Positions 19,065-28,574 of a DNA stretch of 64,000 nucleotides are shown piece after piece. Numbering within the stretch: the stretch's first letter is position 1; each line of letters opens with the position of its first letter. This DNA is from Rhodoflexus caldus. Its GTDB lineage: Bacteria > Bacteroidota > Bacteroidia > Cytophagales > Thermoflexibacteraceae. The notes under the pieces were generated by a model. That model was not told the origin of the DNA, ran no database searches, and worked only from the letters and a program-made list of their open reading frames with translations. The stretch is from assembly GCF_021206925.1 (NCBI RefSeq), contig NZ_JAJPRF010000003.1, forward strand, positions 248,001 through 312,000, given 5' to 3'. The translations under genes and the position numbers were made by a program.

Positions 19065-19601
19065 ATGAAAAAGTTTTTCCTCATTTTGGCAGCGGTTGCT
19101 TGGCTGCCATTGCTTTCGGCAAAAGCATCTGCCCCCCTTCCTGCAAAAGCATCAACACTGTTGAATTGGGCTGATACCATCAAGGCTATCAGAATAGAGC
19201 AGCCGACAGATATTGTTCTAGCGGGTAAAGAACAAATTATTACATGGACTTGCAACTTTACTGATACTGTGCGAATAGATTTGTATCGCAATGAGATACT
19301 CTATGCCACTGTTGAGTATCGCGTTGCCAGCCGTGCAGGGGTAAACAGTTTTGTCTGGAATGTACCTGCCAATTTTCCCAAAGGCGGAGGATATCGTTTA
19401 GTGATACAGCCGTTGAACAACGATGGTATCAGCGGAAAAAGTAACTTGCTGACAGTAAAGTCGGATAATAAAAACAGCAAGAAAATTCTTTTGGTTGCAG
19501 GCGGGCTGATAGTAGCCGCGGGGCTTACTTTTCTGGGCATTCAACTGACCAAGCCTCAAACCCGCTCGTTGCCCGAACCTCCTCTTCCCGATGGGCAATA
19601 A
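19065..19601 (+). CDS. Exported protein with one Kre9/KNH-like domain and a C-terminal membrane segment
   Basis: The 178-residue protein has a signal peptide (MKKFFLILAAVAWLPLLSAKA). One Ig-like domain spans about residues 40-135, with IRIEQPTDIVLAGKEQIITWTCNFTDTVRIDLY and FVWNVPANFPKGGGYRLVI. It is the same domain as in the ten-repeat protein that follows. A hydrophobic segment (ILLVAGGLIVAAGLTFLGI) near the C-terminus is a likely membrane anchor, followed by a short Pro-rich tail. ATG 19065 starts the signal peptide. The stop is 55 bases before the next gene, so the two may share a transcript. Function unknown; a surface or assembly partner of its neighbour is a guess. Confidence 0.75.
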   Translation: MKKFFLILAAVAWLPLLSAKASAPLPAKASTLLNWADTIKAIRIEQPTDIVLAGKEQIITWTCNFTDTVRIDLYRNEILYATVEYRVASRAGVNSFVWNVPANFPKGGGYRLVIQPLNNDGISGKSNLLTVKSDNKNSKKILLVAGGLIVAAGLTFLGIQLTKPQTRSLPEPPLPDGQ

Positions 19602-19656
19602 ATAAACCCGTCATCTCAATCCTTTCACGCATTTTCCAACTTTGCCACAGATACTT

Positions 19657-22600
19657 ATGATGACAAAGCAACTATTCCGAAAACTCATGCTATGGGCATG
19701 GCTGATAATGCCCTCATGGGTATTTTCCCAGAGCGTAACCGTTACTTCTCCCAATGGCGGTGAGACGATTGCCGCAGGCAGTACAGTGAATATCTCCTTT
19801 ACCTTTACTTCGGGCGGTGCGGCCAACGATGTTTTCGTGTTGGAACTGCTTGCCGGCGGCGAGTTATACCAAACACTAACCCCGACCAGCATCACAACAA
19901 GCCCCTTTGTGTGGAACGTACCCGCAACAATTGCCACCCGCAACGATTACCGCATCCGCATCCGTCGGGCGACTGCTTCGGCAGACACCGACCAAAGCGA
20001 TAACAATTTTGCTATCACCGGCGGCAGAAGCATCAGCATTACACAACCCAATGGCGGACAGGCTTTGCCCAAACCCACAGTCTATGCCATCACTTGGACA
20101 AGTACCAACTTGCCGCCTACGGAAAACGTGCGTATAGAATTACTGAGAGGCAATGCTGTACAGGCAACATTGTTTGCTTCTACGCCTAACGATGGCAACG
20201 AACTTTGGAACGTAGCAGCAGATTTGCCCGATGATTCGAACTATCGCATCCGTATCAGCAGCATTTCAGACCCTTTTGTAAGAGTGGTAAGTGCTTCGGA
20301 TTTTATCATTGGGCGTGTGTTGCGGCTGATTGCTCCCAATGGCGGCGAGCGCTGGCAGCGCGGCACTACGCAAAATATTCAATGGCTGACCAGTATTCCC
20401 GGTAATTTTCGCATTGATTTATTGAAGGCAGGGGTGGTAACGGCAAACATTAGCACAGGAACAGGTGCGAATCCCTTTGCATGGACAGTTCCTAATACGC
20501 TGCCCGATGGCGATGACTACCGCATCCGTTTAACCAATAACTCCGACAACAGCATTACCATCACCTCTGCCAATAATTTCACAATTGGCAATTTTCTGAT
20601 TTTAACAGCCCCAACCACAGGCGCAAGCATACTGAAAGGCGCCAATTTCAACATTACATGGGAAACCAACCTGACGGGCAATTTGCGGATTGAGTTGTTG
20701 AGAGGTAGTACTACGGAGGTGTTGGCGGCAACTGTGCCCGCAACGGGCGGTACTTTCACGTGGACGGTTGCCAACACGCTTGCCGATGGCAATGATTACC
20801 GCATCCGTTTGGTAAGCATCGGCACAACGCCCGAATATACGGCAACTTCCGGCAATTTCTCCATTACAGGGCCTTTCGGGCGCATTACGTCCCCTAACGG
20901 AGGCGAAACTTTCAACCGTACACGTACCTATCCCGTTACTTGGCAAAGCAACTTGGGTGGCACTGTTTCCATTGATTTGGTTCGCGCCGGTACTGTTGTA
21001 CAAAATTTAGCGACTAATATTCCCAACAACGGAACTTTTAACTGGTTGATAGCCCCATCGGTAACGCCTGCCAATAACTACCGACTGCGCATTATCTTCA
21101 ATGCCAACGCTTCTACGTCGGAAAGTGCGGCAAATTTTGAAATTTTGGATGACCCAAGAATCACCGTGCAAACCCCCAATGGCGGCGAAACTTTCTTCCG
21201 CACCCGTAATCACAATATCGTATGGACGGACAATATTCCCGAAAACGTTAATATTGACCTTTTCAGAGGCGGCAATTTTCTGCGTCCGATTGCAACCAAT
21301 GTGCCAAGCAACGGCAACTTTTCATGGACTGTTCCCGCCGATGTAGCCATAGGCAATAACTACCGCGTGCGGGTAAGAAGTACAGCCGATACTACTATCC
21401 ACGATTTGAGCGACAATGATTTTGCAATTGCCAACAATGACACCATTCGCGTTACAGCCCCTAACGGAGGCGAAGCCATTGTTCGCGGGACAACATTTAT
21501 CATCCGCTGGCAAACCAACATTACATCGGGCAATGTGGTTATTGAATTGCTGCAAAACAATAGTTTGGTGGGGGTGGTTAATCCCGCTGTTCCTGCCGTG
21601 CAAGGCAGCTTTACATGGATTGCCCCTGCTACGCTTGGCATTGGGCAGGAGGGCTACCGCATCCGCATTCGCACGGAAGACAACCGCGCGACAGATGTAA
21701 GCGATAATGACTTCCGCCTATTGACACAACAGTTTGCCATTACAAGCCCCATGGCCGGCCAAGAATTGTTTCTGGGCTACTCCTACGACATCACATGGGT
21801 GAGCAACCTGCCGGGCAACGTGCGTGTAGACCTTTTCAGAGGCAGCGTGTTGTTGCGCAATATTGCCAACAACGTTACGGGCAATATTTTGCGCTGGACT
21901 GTTCCAACCGATTTGCCACCTTCGGGCGACTATCGCATCCGCATCACCAACCTTGCCGATGAAACCGTATTTACGGAAAATACCTTCCCCTTTACGCTGA
22001 TTCGCCCTTCTATCACTGTTTTAACGCCTAACGGCGGCGAGGCTTGGTTCAGCAATAATTTCCGCTATACTATCACTTGGCAGGACAACCTGAACAACAA
22101 CCCTGTTCGGATTGACTTGCTGAAAGGCGGCCTTGTGCTGCAAAATATTACTACGGCTGCCACAGGCGGTTCTTTTACATGGACACTGCCCGATAACCTC
22201 GTAACAGGCACAGACTACCGCGTTCGCATCAGCGCGGCGGGGGCTGCATCATTCTTTGATGACAGCAATGCCGATTTTCGCATTACCCGTCCGCAGATTA
22301 CAGTTACGTCTCCTGCCGCGGGGGATGTGTGGTTCCGCACGCTTAGCTACAACATCGTATGGCAAAGCAATCTGGGAAGTTTGCTGCACCGCATAGAGTT
22401 GGTTACGGCCGACGGAACCGTGGTGCGCGAATTAGCCAGCAGTGTAGAAAACAGCGGCACTTTCAACCGCTTGATTACACCTGATTTCCCATTGGGCAGC
22501 AATTACCGCGTGCGTGTATCTGTGGCAACCAACAGTGCCGTATTCGGACTAAGCAACGGCACATTCAGCATTGCAGTAGATAATATCCCTCCGGTCATAA

Positions 22601-24228
22601 CCAATACCAACTTCCCTGCCCTGCTCGATTTGAGCCAAACCATTGAGTCGGTAGCGCCTACCATTACCGCCACCGACAACGTAGGTATCCAACGCGTAGT
22701 ATGCTTCTTTAAAGGCATCACACAGGACAATAACTCGTTCCGCCAACGCGATGCCGTGCTGGTTGATAATGTTTATCGTGCATTTATTGCAAGTACCGAT
22801 TTTGACGAGCTGGGTGCAGAGTATTACTTTGAAGTAACCGACCGCTCCGGCAATATGACCCGTTCGCAGCGCGGTTATACCTACATCCGTTATTCAAGTG
22901 CGCGCGGCCTTGCTATCCCCGATATTCGCTTTGGCGATTCGCAGCAGGCTTATCAGATTGTTTCTGTTCCGCTCAATTTGGATAACAAAGAAGCCTTGGC
23001 CGTTTTTGAAAATGAACTGGGCGCTTACGACGATAAACGCTGGCGATTATTCCGCTATGAAAACGGGCAGAACATAGAATACCAACAGGGTTTCCGAAAT
23101 ATAGAATTGGGCAAAGGCTACTGGCTGATTGTCCGCGAACCGTGGTCGGGTGCATCCAACAGTATAGACTCCGGCCCCGGCGATGGTGCACGCGCCAATC
23201 AGGCAACACCTTTCGTAATGAACCTGCAACAAGGCTGGAATCAGATTGCATCACCTTACAACTTCAATATTTCATGGACAGACGTGCGCACAGCCAACAA
23301 CAACCCTAACGGATTGGGCAGGCTGCGCACTTTTGACGGCAGCTTTAAGGATGAAGACGTACTGCGCCGCTTCCGTGGCGGATTTGTATTCGCAGACCGA
23401 GCGCTCAACATCAATATTCCGGTGCTGAAAAACCGCAACGTAAACAGCGGCAGAGTGGAAGAAAACGACCCTACGCTGCGCAATGCGCTCAGCAGCGGCG
23501 AGTGGGATGTACAACTCCGCGTACGCAACGGTGAGTTAGTGAACAATCTGGCAGGCTTTGGTATGCGCCCCGATGCAAGCGAGTTGAAAGATGATTATGA
23601 CGACATGACCCTGCCCCGCTTTGCCGACTATCTGGAAGTAAATTTCCTGCGCCCGGCCTATTTCTATCCGAAATTTGCCAAAGATGTAGTGCCGACCGCC
23701 TCCGAATATGTGTGGGAGTTTACCGTAGAAAGCAATCGGACAGGGGGCAATACTACCATTGAATGGGACAACAGCTATTTCGGCAGCGGCAGTATGCTCT
23801 TCCTCTACGACCGCGAAGCACAGCGCTATGTGGATATGAGCAAAACCAATCGCTATGTATTCCGCAGCGAGCAGGCCGCCAACCGATTCCGCATCATTTA
23901 CGGCAACTGGGACTTTGTCAAAAAACAAATGAATACCGAGCAGGTGTCTTTCCAAGTGTGGCCAAATCCTGCACGCAGCGAGGCTCATCTGGACTTTGCC
24001 CTGCCCGACAACCTGCAAGGTGCCGATGTTCGCCTCAGCATCATCAACAGCATGGGGCAGGAAATTTTTAGTGAAGGTAAAAACTATGGCGCAGGCTTTC
24101 ATGCCCGCACATGGGAGCGCAATGCTTCACAGGCACTTGCAGCAGGCGTATATCTGTGCCGCATAGAAGTAAGCCATGCTTCGCTGGAAAAACCGATTGT
24201 AATTACCCGCCGACTGGTAATTGAATAA
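19657..24228 (+). CDS. Large secreted protein with ten Kre9/KNH-like repeats and a type IX sorting domain
   Basis: The protein is about 1523 residues. It has a signal peptide (to about residue 25) and ten tandem Ig-like domains of about 95 residues to about residue 975. It then has a domain with DNVGIQRVVCFFKG, a large region rich in aromatic and acidic residues, and a C-terminal type IX sorting domain (VWPNPARSEAHLDFALPD, GVYLCRIEV) of about 85 residues. Each repeat follows the pattern PNGGE, W, RIDLL, FxWxxP and YRIR. Such repeats occur in fungal Kre9/KNH cell-wall proteins and many bacterial surface proteins. A role as a cell-surface adhesin or structural protein is inferred. The ATG at 19657 or the next ATG at 19660 starts the signal peptide. 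Confidence 0.85.
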   Translation: MMTKQLFRKLMLWAWLIMPSWVFSQSVTVTSPNGGETIAAGSTVNISFTFTSGGAANDVFVLELLAGGELYQTLTPTSITTSPFVWNVPATIATRNDYRIRIRRATASADTDQSDNNFAITGGRSISITQPNGGQALPKPTVYAITWTSTNLPPTENVRIELLRGNAVQATLFASTPNDGNELWNVAADLPDDSNYRIRISSISDPFVRVVSASDFIIGRVLRLIAPNGGERWQRGTTQNIQWLTSIPGNFRIDLLKAGVVTANISTGTGANPFAWTVPNTLPDGDDYRIRLTNNSDNSITITSANNFTIGNFLILTAPTTGASILKGANFNITWETNLTGNLRIELLRGSTTEVLAATVPATGGTFTWTVANTLADGNDYRIRLVSIGTTPEYTATSGNFSITGPFGRITSPNGGETFNRTRTYPVTWQSNLGGTVSIDLVRAGTVVQNLATNIPNNGTFNWLIAPSVTPANNYRLRIIFNANASTSESAANFEILDDPRITVQTPNGGETFFRTRNHNIVWTDNIPENVNIDLFRGGNFLRPIATNVPSNGNFSWTVPADVAIGNNYRVRVRSTADTTIHDLSDNDFAIANNDTIRVTAPNGGEAIVRGTTFIIRWQTNITSGNVVIELLQNNSLVGVVNPAVPAVQGSFTWIAPATLGIGQEGYRIRIRTEDNRATDVSDNDFRLLTQQFAITSPMAGQELFLGYSYDITWVSNLPGNVRVDLFRGSVLLRNIANNVTGNILRWTVPTDLPPSGDYRIRITNLADETVFTENTFPFTLIRPSITVLTPNGGEAWFSNNFRYTITWQDNLNNNPVRIDLLKGGLVLQNITTAATGGSFTWTLPDNLVTGTDYRVRISAAGAASFFDDSNADFRITRPQITVTSPAAGDVWFRTLSYNIVWQSNLGSLLHRIELVTADGTVVRELASSVENSGTFNRLITPDFPLGSNYRVRVSVATNSAVFGLSNGTFSIAVDNIPPVITNTNFPALLDLSQTIESVAPTITATDNVGIQRVVCFFKGITQDNNSFRQRDAVLVDNVYRAFIASTDFDELGAEYYFEVTDRSGNMTRSQRGYTYIRYSSARGLAIPDIRFGDSQQAYQIVSVPLNLDNKEALAVFENELGAYDDKRWRLFRYENGQNIEYQQGFRNIELGKGYWLIVREPWSGASNSIDSGPGDGARANQATPFVMNLQQGWNQIASPYNFNISWTDVRTANNNPNGLGRLRTFDGSFKDEDVLRRFRGGFVFADRALNINIPVLKNRNVNSGRVEENDPTLRNALSSGEWDVQLRVRNGELVNNLAGFGMRPDASELKDDYDDMTLPRFADYLEVNFLRPAYFYPKFAKDVVPTASEYVWEFTVESNRTGGNTTIEWDNSYFGSGSMLFLYDREAQRYVDMSKTNRYVFRSEQAANRFRIIYGNWDFVKKQMNTEQVSFQVWPNPARSEAHLDFALPDNLQGADVRLSIINSMGQEIFSEGKNYGAGFHARTWERNASQALAAGVYLCRIEVSHASLEKPIVITRRLVIE
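19732..22578 (+). repeat. Ten tandem coding repeats of about 285 bases
   Basis: Ten copies of an approximately 95-codon unit can be counted from the recurring protein motif PNGGE or a variant of it (for example TTGAS, MAGQE, AAGDV). Copies differ strongly at the DNA level, so they are old duplications rather than a recent expansion, with DNA similarity limited to short blocks such as the YRIR and PNGG codons. Confidence 0.85.
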
Positions 24229-24235
24229 GTAAAAT

Positions 24236-24267
24236 TTGCACCGTATTCATTTGTGTTTCTAAATTTG
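24236..24267 (+). promoter_or_regulatory. Promoter of rfbA
   Basis: TTG (24236-24238), 21 bases, then TAAATTTG (24260-24267) match the Bacteroidota consensus. Transcription should start near 24273, that is, inside the hairpin described next. Confidence 0.7.
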
Positions 24268-24299
24268 GCAGAGGGCTTCATCCTCTGCCATTTTTATTT
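24267..24299 (+). terminator. Terminator of the KNH-repeat gene, overlapping the rfbA promoter
   Basis: A perfect 8-base stem (24267-24274 with 24282-24289) with a 7-base loop is followed by a T-rich run. It begins at the last base of the rfbA -7 element. It would stop readthrough from upstream while transcripts started at the rfbA promoter lack most of its 5' arm. Confidence 0.8.
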
Positions 24300-24307
24300 C
24301 CATAATT

Positions 24308-25171
24308 ATGAAAGGAATCATATTAGCCGGCGGTTCCGGCACGCGCCTGTATCCTATCACAATGGCGGTCAGCAAGCAGTTAGTGCCTGTATATGACAAG
24401 CCGATGATATATTACCCGCTTTCTACGCTCATGTTGGCAGGTATTCGCGAAATACTGATTATTACCACTCCGGAAGACCAGCCGGCCTTCATGCGCCTGT
24501 TGGGCGATGGCAGCAAAATCGGCTGTCGGTTTGAGTATGCGGTACAGCACGTACCCAACGGGCTTGCACAGGCTTTCGTTATCGGAAGAGAGTTTGTAGG
24601 CAATGACAAGGTTGCTCTCATTTTGGGGGATAATATTTTCTATGGAGCAGGTATGTCGGCACTGTTGCAGGCCAACAACGACCCCGAGGGCGGCGTAGTA
24701 TTCGCCTATCACGTGTCTGACCCCGAACGCTACGGGGTTGTGGAGTTTGACAAAGACATGAACGTGCTTTCCATTGAAGAAAAACCCAAACAACCGAAGT
24801 CTAATTATGCCGTTCCGGGGCTTTATTTTTATGACAATTCGGTGCTGGACATTGCAGCCTCTATACAACCTTCGGCACGCGGCGAGTATGAAATCACCGA
24901 TGTAAACAAAGAATACCTGCGCATGGGTAAGCTGAAAGTAGGTGTATTGCAGCGCGGTACGGCTTGGTTAGATACAGGTACTTTTAACTCCCTGATGCAG
25001 GCCGGGCAATTTGTGCAGGTTATTGAAGAGCGGCAAGGCCTTAAAATCGGCTGCATTGAAGAAGTTGCCTATAACATGGGCTTTATAGGCAAAGAACAAT
25101 TGTTAAAAGCAGCAGAACCATTGCTCAAAAGCGGCTACGGGCAGTATTTGGTTAAGTTGGTGCAAGATTAA
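24308..25171 (+). CDS. rfbA: Glucose-1-phosphate thymidylyltransferase
   Basis: This enzyme makes dTDP-glucose from glucose-1-phosphate and dTTP, the first step toward dTDP-rhamnose and other deoxysugars for surface polysaccharides. The 287-residue protein starts [18 protein letters not shown], the nucleotide-binding signature. It contains [28 protein letters not shown] and the PGLYFYDN and [11 protein letters not shown] blocks typical of RmlA. The next step, rfbB, lies 2.2 kb downstream on the same strand; rfbC and rfbD are not in the window. Confidence 0.97.
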   Translation: MKGIILAGGSGTRLYPITMAVSKQLVPVYDKPMIYYPLSTLMLAGIREILIITTPEDQPAFMRLLGDGSKIGCRFEYAVQHVPNGLAQAFVIGREFVGNDKVALILGDNIFYGAGMSALLQANNDPEGGVVFAYHVSDPERYGVVEFDKDMNVLSIEEKPKQPKSNYAVPGLYFYDNSVLDIAASIQPSARGEYEITDVNKEYLRMGKLKVGVLQRGTAWLDTGTFNSLMQAGQFVQVIEERQGLKIGCIEEVAYNMGFIGKEQLLKAAEPLLKSGYGQYLVKLVQD

Positions 25172-25206
25172 CACTCTCAAAATCTTGCTTCCTTCTTGTT
25201 GTGAAA

Positions 25207-25989
25207 TCAAAAAGACGGGAGGTATTGCCCCAAATCAAACAGTTGCCAAATGGAAGCAACTACTACCGCCACCAGCAATCGGTAAGTCCATATGGCGGCG
25301 TGTTGGCTTTTCAGTGCAAAACGCGCCGCTATTGCGGCTCCGATACTCTGCCCGATTGCCATAATTCCGCCGTAAACCCAATCTACTTGGTTGTAGTAGA
25401 TGAAAATCAGAAAAGAGGGGATGTTGATGAAAAACACCACACTGAGTTTCAGGATGGTAGATTCCTGCGTATTGAATCGTGCTACCAGCACCAGCGCAAT
25501 TATCAGGAAAATGCCGATGCCTGCCTGAATAAACCCGCCGTAGAACCCAATACCAAAAAATACTATCAGATTCAGCAGGTTGCGTTGGCCTTGGGCTTCG
25601 CTGTGTTCGCGTTGCCATTTTTTGGGTTTGTACAGAATAATAAACAGCATCATTACCATAATGATGCCCAGCCAGCGCTCAAATACTTCTCCCGAAGTTT
25701 GCGTAGCTAACCAAGCCCCTGCAATACCCCCCAATACGGCAGGTGTAATAAACCAAGCAGAACCTTGTACGTGTGCTTTCCCGTGTCGGGCGAAGGTCAG
25801 CATCCCCACAGAGGTTTGTACCATAACGCCGAGGCGATTAGTGCCGTTGGCAATATTGGCGGGCAATCCTGCAAAAATTAAGGCGGCAATAGTAACAACC
25901 GAGCCGCTTCCCGTAAGCGTGTTTACAAAACCGGCAAAACTCCCTGCCGCCAGCAGCAGCAGGTAGATACCCCAATCAGTCCAATTCAA
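25207..25989 (-). CDS. TSUP (TauE/SafE) family membrane permease
   Basis: The 260-residue protein has seven or eight hydrophobic segments and the family start GSFAGFVNTLTGSGSVVTIAALIFAG followed by ANGTNRLGV. A second repeat has FFGIGFYGGFIQAGIGIFLIIAL, as expected from the internal duplication of TSUP transporters, which move sulfite, sulfonates or other organic anions. The start is TTG at 25989, because a stop codon lies five codons upstream and no ATG is near. It begins 5 bases after the upstream gene's stop, so the two form an operon. The substrate cannot be told. Confidence 0.82.
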   Translation of the reverse strand: MNWTDWGIYLLLLAAGSFAGFVNTLTGSGSVVTIAALIFAGLPANIANGTNRLGVMVQTSVGMLTFARHGKAHVQGSAWFITPAVLGGIAGAWLATQTSGEVFERWLGIIMVMMLFIILYKPKKWQREHSEAQGQRNLLNLIVFFGIGFYGGFIQAGIGIFLIIALVLVARFNTQESTILKLSVVFFINIPSFLIFIYYNQVDWVYGGIMAIGQSIGAAIAARFALKSQHAAIWTYRLLVAVVVASIWQLFDLGQYLPSF

Positions 25990-25994
25990 TGCAA

Positions 25995-27242
25995 TCAGGA
26001 GTTACTGTTATTAGCTGTTTTATTGGAAAATGCGGCAATGAACCTGTCCATTGCCGAGAATACCAACTCAATGCTGTATCCCGACAGGAAAGATAGTGCA
26101 AACGGGCCTAAGTTGTATACGCTGAATATATCGTCGGCCGTACCGCCTGCCGGTGTGAGAAACCAGCCCACCACAAGCCCCGAAAGTGCGCCTAACTGAA
26201 TTCGCAGGTTGTAGTTTACCGCATCATCGTTGGAGTAGGTCATGCTTTGCACTTCTTTGGAAATTTCGCGCAGCACATAGGCACATGCCCCCATCATGCC
26301 GTAAAGTAGCGGCAGCAGGTACATATTCACTACTTGCAGCGGAAACCCTACCGAATAGGCCATGCGCGCCAACGGACGATAGCGGTTAAAGTTTTCATCG
26401 GGTGCAGCCCAGCCGATTTCTATAATTGCCGCAGTGTCGCGCTCAATGTTCGGGGTGTAAAATCCCAAAGTAACGGCACGTGTCCACCATTTATGCCAAT
26501 TAATCATGTAGTTAAAATTGGCTTCCAGCATGGTTTGCATCTTGCCGATGTTGTAGTTGAGTTGATAGGTTGTGCTTAGCATGGCGCTACTGTCCGCATT
26601 GGTGGGGACAGCCCCCGCCTGCATAGCCCAACTTTTGAAAAGCAGCGAGTCAAACTGTATCCGCAAGGCTTTATTTTCTTTGGTCAGTTCGCTGCCCGTA
26701 AACGAGTAAATCTGTGCAATAATGATAACCAGCAGGATGATAACAGCCACCGCCCGATAGCGCAAAACGGCAATGCGCGATTCAGCCATCGTCTGTTGCG
26801 ACCATCTGCCCGTCAGCAACTTAATCCATGTAGAGATTTTCTGGCCATAGAACCTTTTGCCGGCTTTGATGCTATTCACCGTTGCAGGGCGCACGGCAAT
26901 AGACATTTCGCGGTAGGCTTTCCAAAAAGCAGCTTCGCTTTCCGCATTCCAATCGGTAGTATATTTGGCGCGGGTAATCGTATTCAGGGTATCATCGCTG
27001 ATTTCAATGCCTTTCTGAATGGCGTATTCCAGCAAAATATTGGCTTCTTCCGTAGCCCATTGTATCTGTGCCTGAATGGCCTTGGGCAATTCCAAGCCGA
27101 TGGGCTCTATGTCGCCTTCTGCAATCGGCGCAGTGGTGGTCTCCTTTTCGGGTGTTGTGGTTGCCTCATCCGAAGCAACTGTATCTACAGTCTGGTTGTC
27201 GGGCTCTTCCGGTTTATCGGTTTCAGGTGGGGTGGTGTTCAT
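25995..27242 (-). CDS. Membrane protein of unknown function with acidic Thr-rich N-terminus
   Basis: The 415-residue protein starts with about 45 residues rich in Thr, Glu and Pro (likely cytoplasmic and disordered). A helical region to about residue 150 follows, then a membrane segment at about 162-180 (AVAVIILLVIIIAQIYS), a long extramembrane region, and three more hydrophobic segments in the last 110 residues (LLPLLYGMMGACAYV, LGALSGLVVGWF, LGPFALSFLSGYSIELVFSAMDRFI). I recognise no known family. It is 5 bases upstream of the TSUP permease gene on the same strand, so the two are likely co-expressed. Confidence 0.7.
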   Translation of the reverse strand: MNTTPPETDKPEEPDNQTVDTVASDEATTTPEKETTTAPIAEGDIEPIGLELPKAIQAQIQWATEEANILLEYAIQKGIEISDDTLNTITRAKYTTDWNAESEAAFWKAYREMSIAVRPATVNSIKAGKRFYGQKISTWIKLLTGRWSQQTMAESRIAVLRYRAVAVIILLVIIIAQIYSFTGSELTKENKALRIQFDSLLFKSWAMQAGAVPTNADSSAMLSTTYQLNYNIGKMQTMLEANFNYMINWHKWWTRAVTLGFYTPNIERDTAAIIEIGWAAPDENFNRYRPLARMAYSVGFPLQVVNMYLLPLLYGMMGACAYVLREISKEVQSMTYSNDDAVNYNLRIQLGALSGLVVGWFLTPAGGTADDIFSVYNLGPFALSFLSGYSIELVFSAMDRFIAAFSNKTANNSNS

Positions 27243-27283
27243 AAAAATAGAGGCTAACAGTCAAAAAGCTAATTTACAAAGCT

Positions 27284-27316
27284 TTGCATAAAAACAAGGC
27301 GCACCACTTATATTTG
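27284..27316 (+). promoter_or_regulatory. Promoter of rfbB
   Basis: TTG (27284-27286), 22 bases, then TATATTTG (27309-27316), 19 bases before the rfbB start codon. The leader would be short, about 14 bases. Confidence 0.6.
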
Positions 27317-27335
27317 TACGCTATTTCACTAACCT

Positions 27336-28352
27336 ATGCAAAACATTCTCGTAACAGGCGGCGCAGGTTTTATTGGCGCTAATTTCTTACCGTACTTTCT
27401 GGCTGAAAATCCTAACTACTTTGTCGTTAATCTGGACTTACTCACCTATGCCGGCAACCTTAATAACTTACAGGAATTGGCGGGGCATCCGCGCTATAAG
27501 TTCATCAAAGGCGATATCTGCAATCGTGAACTGGTGGAGTTTATTTTCCGCGAGTACGATATCCGCGGCGTGATACACTTTGCCGCCGAGAGCCACGTAG
27601 ATAACTCCATTGCAGGGCCGGAGGCATTTATCCGCACCAATGTAAACGGCACTTTTACCCTGATAGACGTTGCCCGTCGCTATTGGATGGATGCTCCTTT
27701 TCAGTACAAGGCAGATTATTTGAACTGCCGATTCCACCACGTTTCTACCGATGAAGTGTATGGAACGCTTGGAGCAACCGGTTTGTTTACGGAAACAACG
27801 CCGTATGCCCCCAACAGCCCGTACAGTGCTTCTAAGGCAGCCAGCGATATGATTGTGCGGAGCTATTTCCACACCTATGGCCTGAACTGCGTTACGACCA
27901 ACTGTTCCAATAACTACGGCCCAAAGCAGCATGACGAAAAGCTCATTCCTGTCATTATCCGCAAAGCATTGCAGCATCAGCCCATCCCTATCTACGGCGA
28001 CGGGCTAAATGTTCGCGACTGGCTGTATGTATTAGACCACTGCAAAGGGATTGCACTTGCCTACCACAAAGGCAGAGCAGGCGAAACCTACAACATCGGC
28101 GGCAGAAACGAGCGCACCAATTTGCAGGTTGTTCATACCATCTGCGAAATTTTAGACCGCATGAAACCGCTGGCCTCAGGCTCATACAAGCAGTTTATCT
28201 CCTTTGTGAAAGACCGCGCCGGACACGACCGCCGCTATGCCATAGATGCATCCAAGTTAGAAAATGAACTTGGTTGGCGTGCCGATGAAAACTTTGACAC
28301 AGGTATAGAAAAGACCGTAGCTTGGTACCTGAAAAAGTACACTGCATCGTAA
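27336..28352 (+). CDS. rfbB: dTDP-glucose 4,6-dehydratase
   Basis: This short-chain-type dehydratase converts dTDP-glucose to dTDP-4-keto-6-deoxyglucose. The 338-residue protein has the NAD motif GGAGFIGANF, the catalytic STDEVYG (Thr, Asp, Glu) and Tyr-Lys pair in NSPYSASKAASD. GDGLNVRDWLYVLDHCKGI and YNIGGRNERTNL are family blocks. Its stop codon overlaps the start of the next small ORF by one base (TAATG). It belongs with rfbA even though two unrelated membrane genes on the other strand separate them. Confidence 0.97.
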   Translation: MQNILVTGGAGFIGANFLPYFLAENPNYFVVNLDLLTYAGNLNNLQELAGHPRYKFIKGDICNRELVEFIFREYDIRGVIHFAAESHVDNSIAGPEAFIRTNVNGTFTLIDVARRYWMDAPFQYKADYLNCRFHHVSTDEVYGTLGATGLFTETTPYAPNSPYSASKAASDMIVRSYFHTYGLNCVTTNCSNNYGPKQHDEKLIPVIIRKALQHQPIPIYGDGLNVRDWLYVLDHCKGIALAYHKGRAGETYNIGGRNERTNLQVVHTICEILDRMKPLASGSYKQFISFVKDRAGHDRRYAIDASKLENELGWRADENFDTGIEKTVAWYLKKYTAS

Positions 28353-28546
28353 TGGAAGAACTCCGCAAAGAGTTTATTCGGTTTCTGGCAAGTAAGAATA
28401 TAGACGGCGAAGCACTGGCTCATGCCGAACAGCAACTTTTTGCCGAGTGGATGCAATTATTTGCACAGGTGCACCCCAAAAGTTTTGTTGCACAGAAGTT
28501 GTATCAAATCAATCAGGTGCGGCGGAAATACCAACTGAAAAAATAA
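28352..28546 (+). CDS. Small helical protein coupled to rfbB, function unknown
   Basis: The 64-residue protein begins MEELRKEFIRFLASKN and ends RRKYQLKK. It is hydrophilic and predicted mostly helical, with no signal peptide. The start ATG shares its A with the last base of the rfbB stop (TAATG), a strong sign of translational coupling and of a real gene. I recognise no family. Confidence 0.65.
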   Translation: MEELRKEFIRFLASKNIDGEALAHAEQQLFAEWMQLFAQVHPKSFVAQKLYQINQVRRKYQLKK

Positions 28547-28574
28547 GTTCATCATTTATCAGACCATACAACCT

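Noticed and set aside
19732-22578. Possible CRISPR-like array in the repeat region
   Set aside because: The repeats are long coding units of about 285 bases that diverge in DNA, and there are no short identical repeats with spacers.
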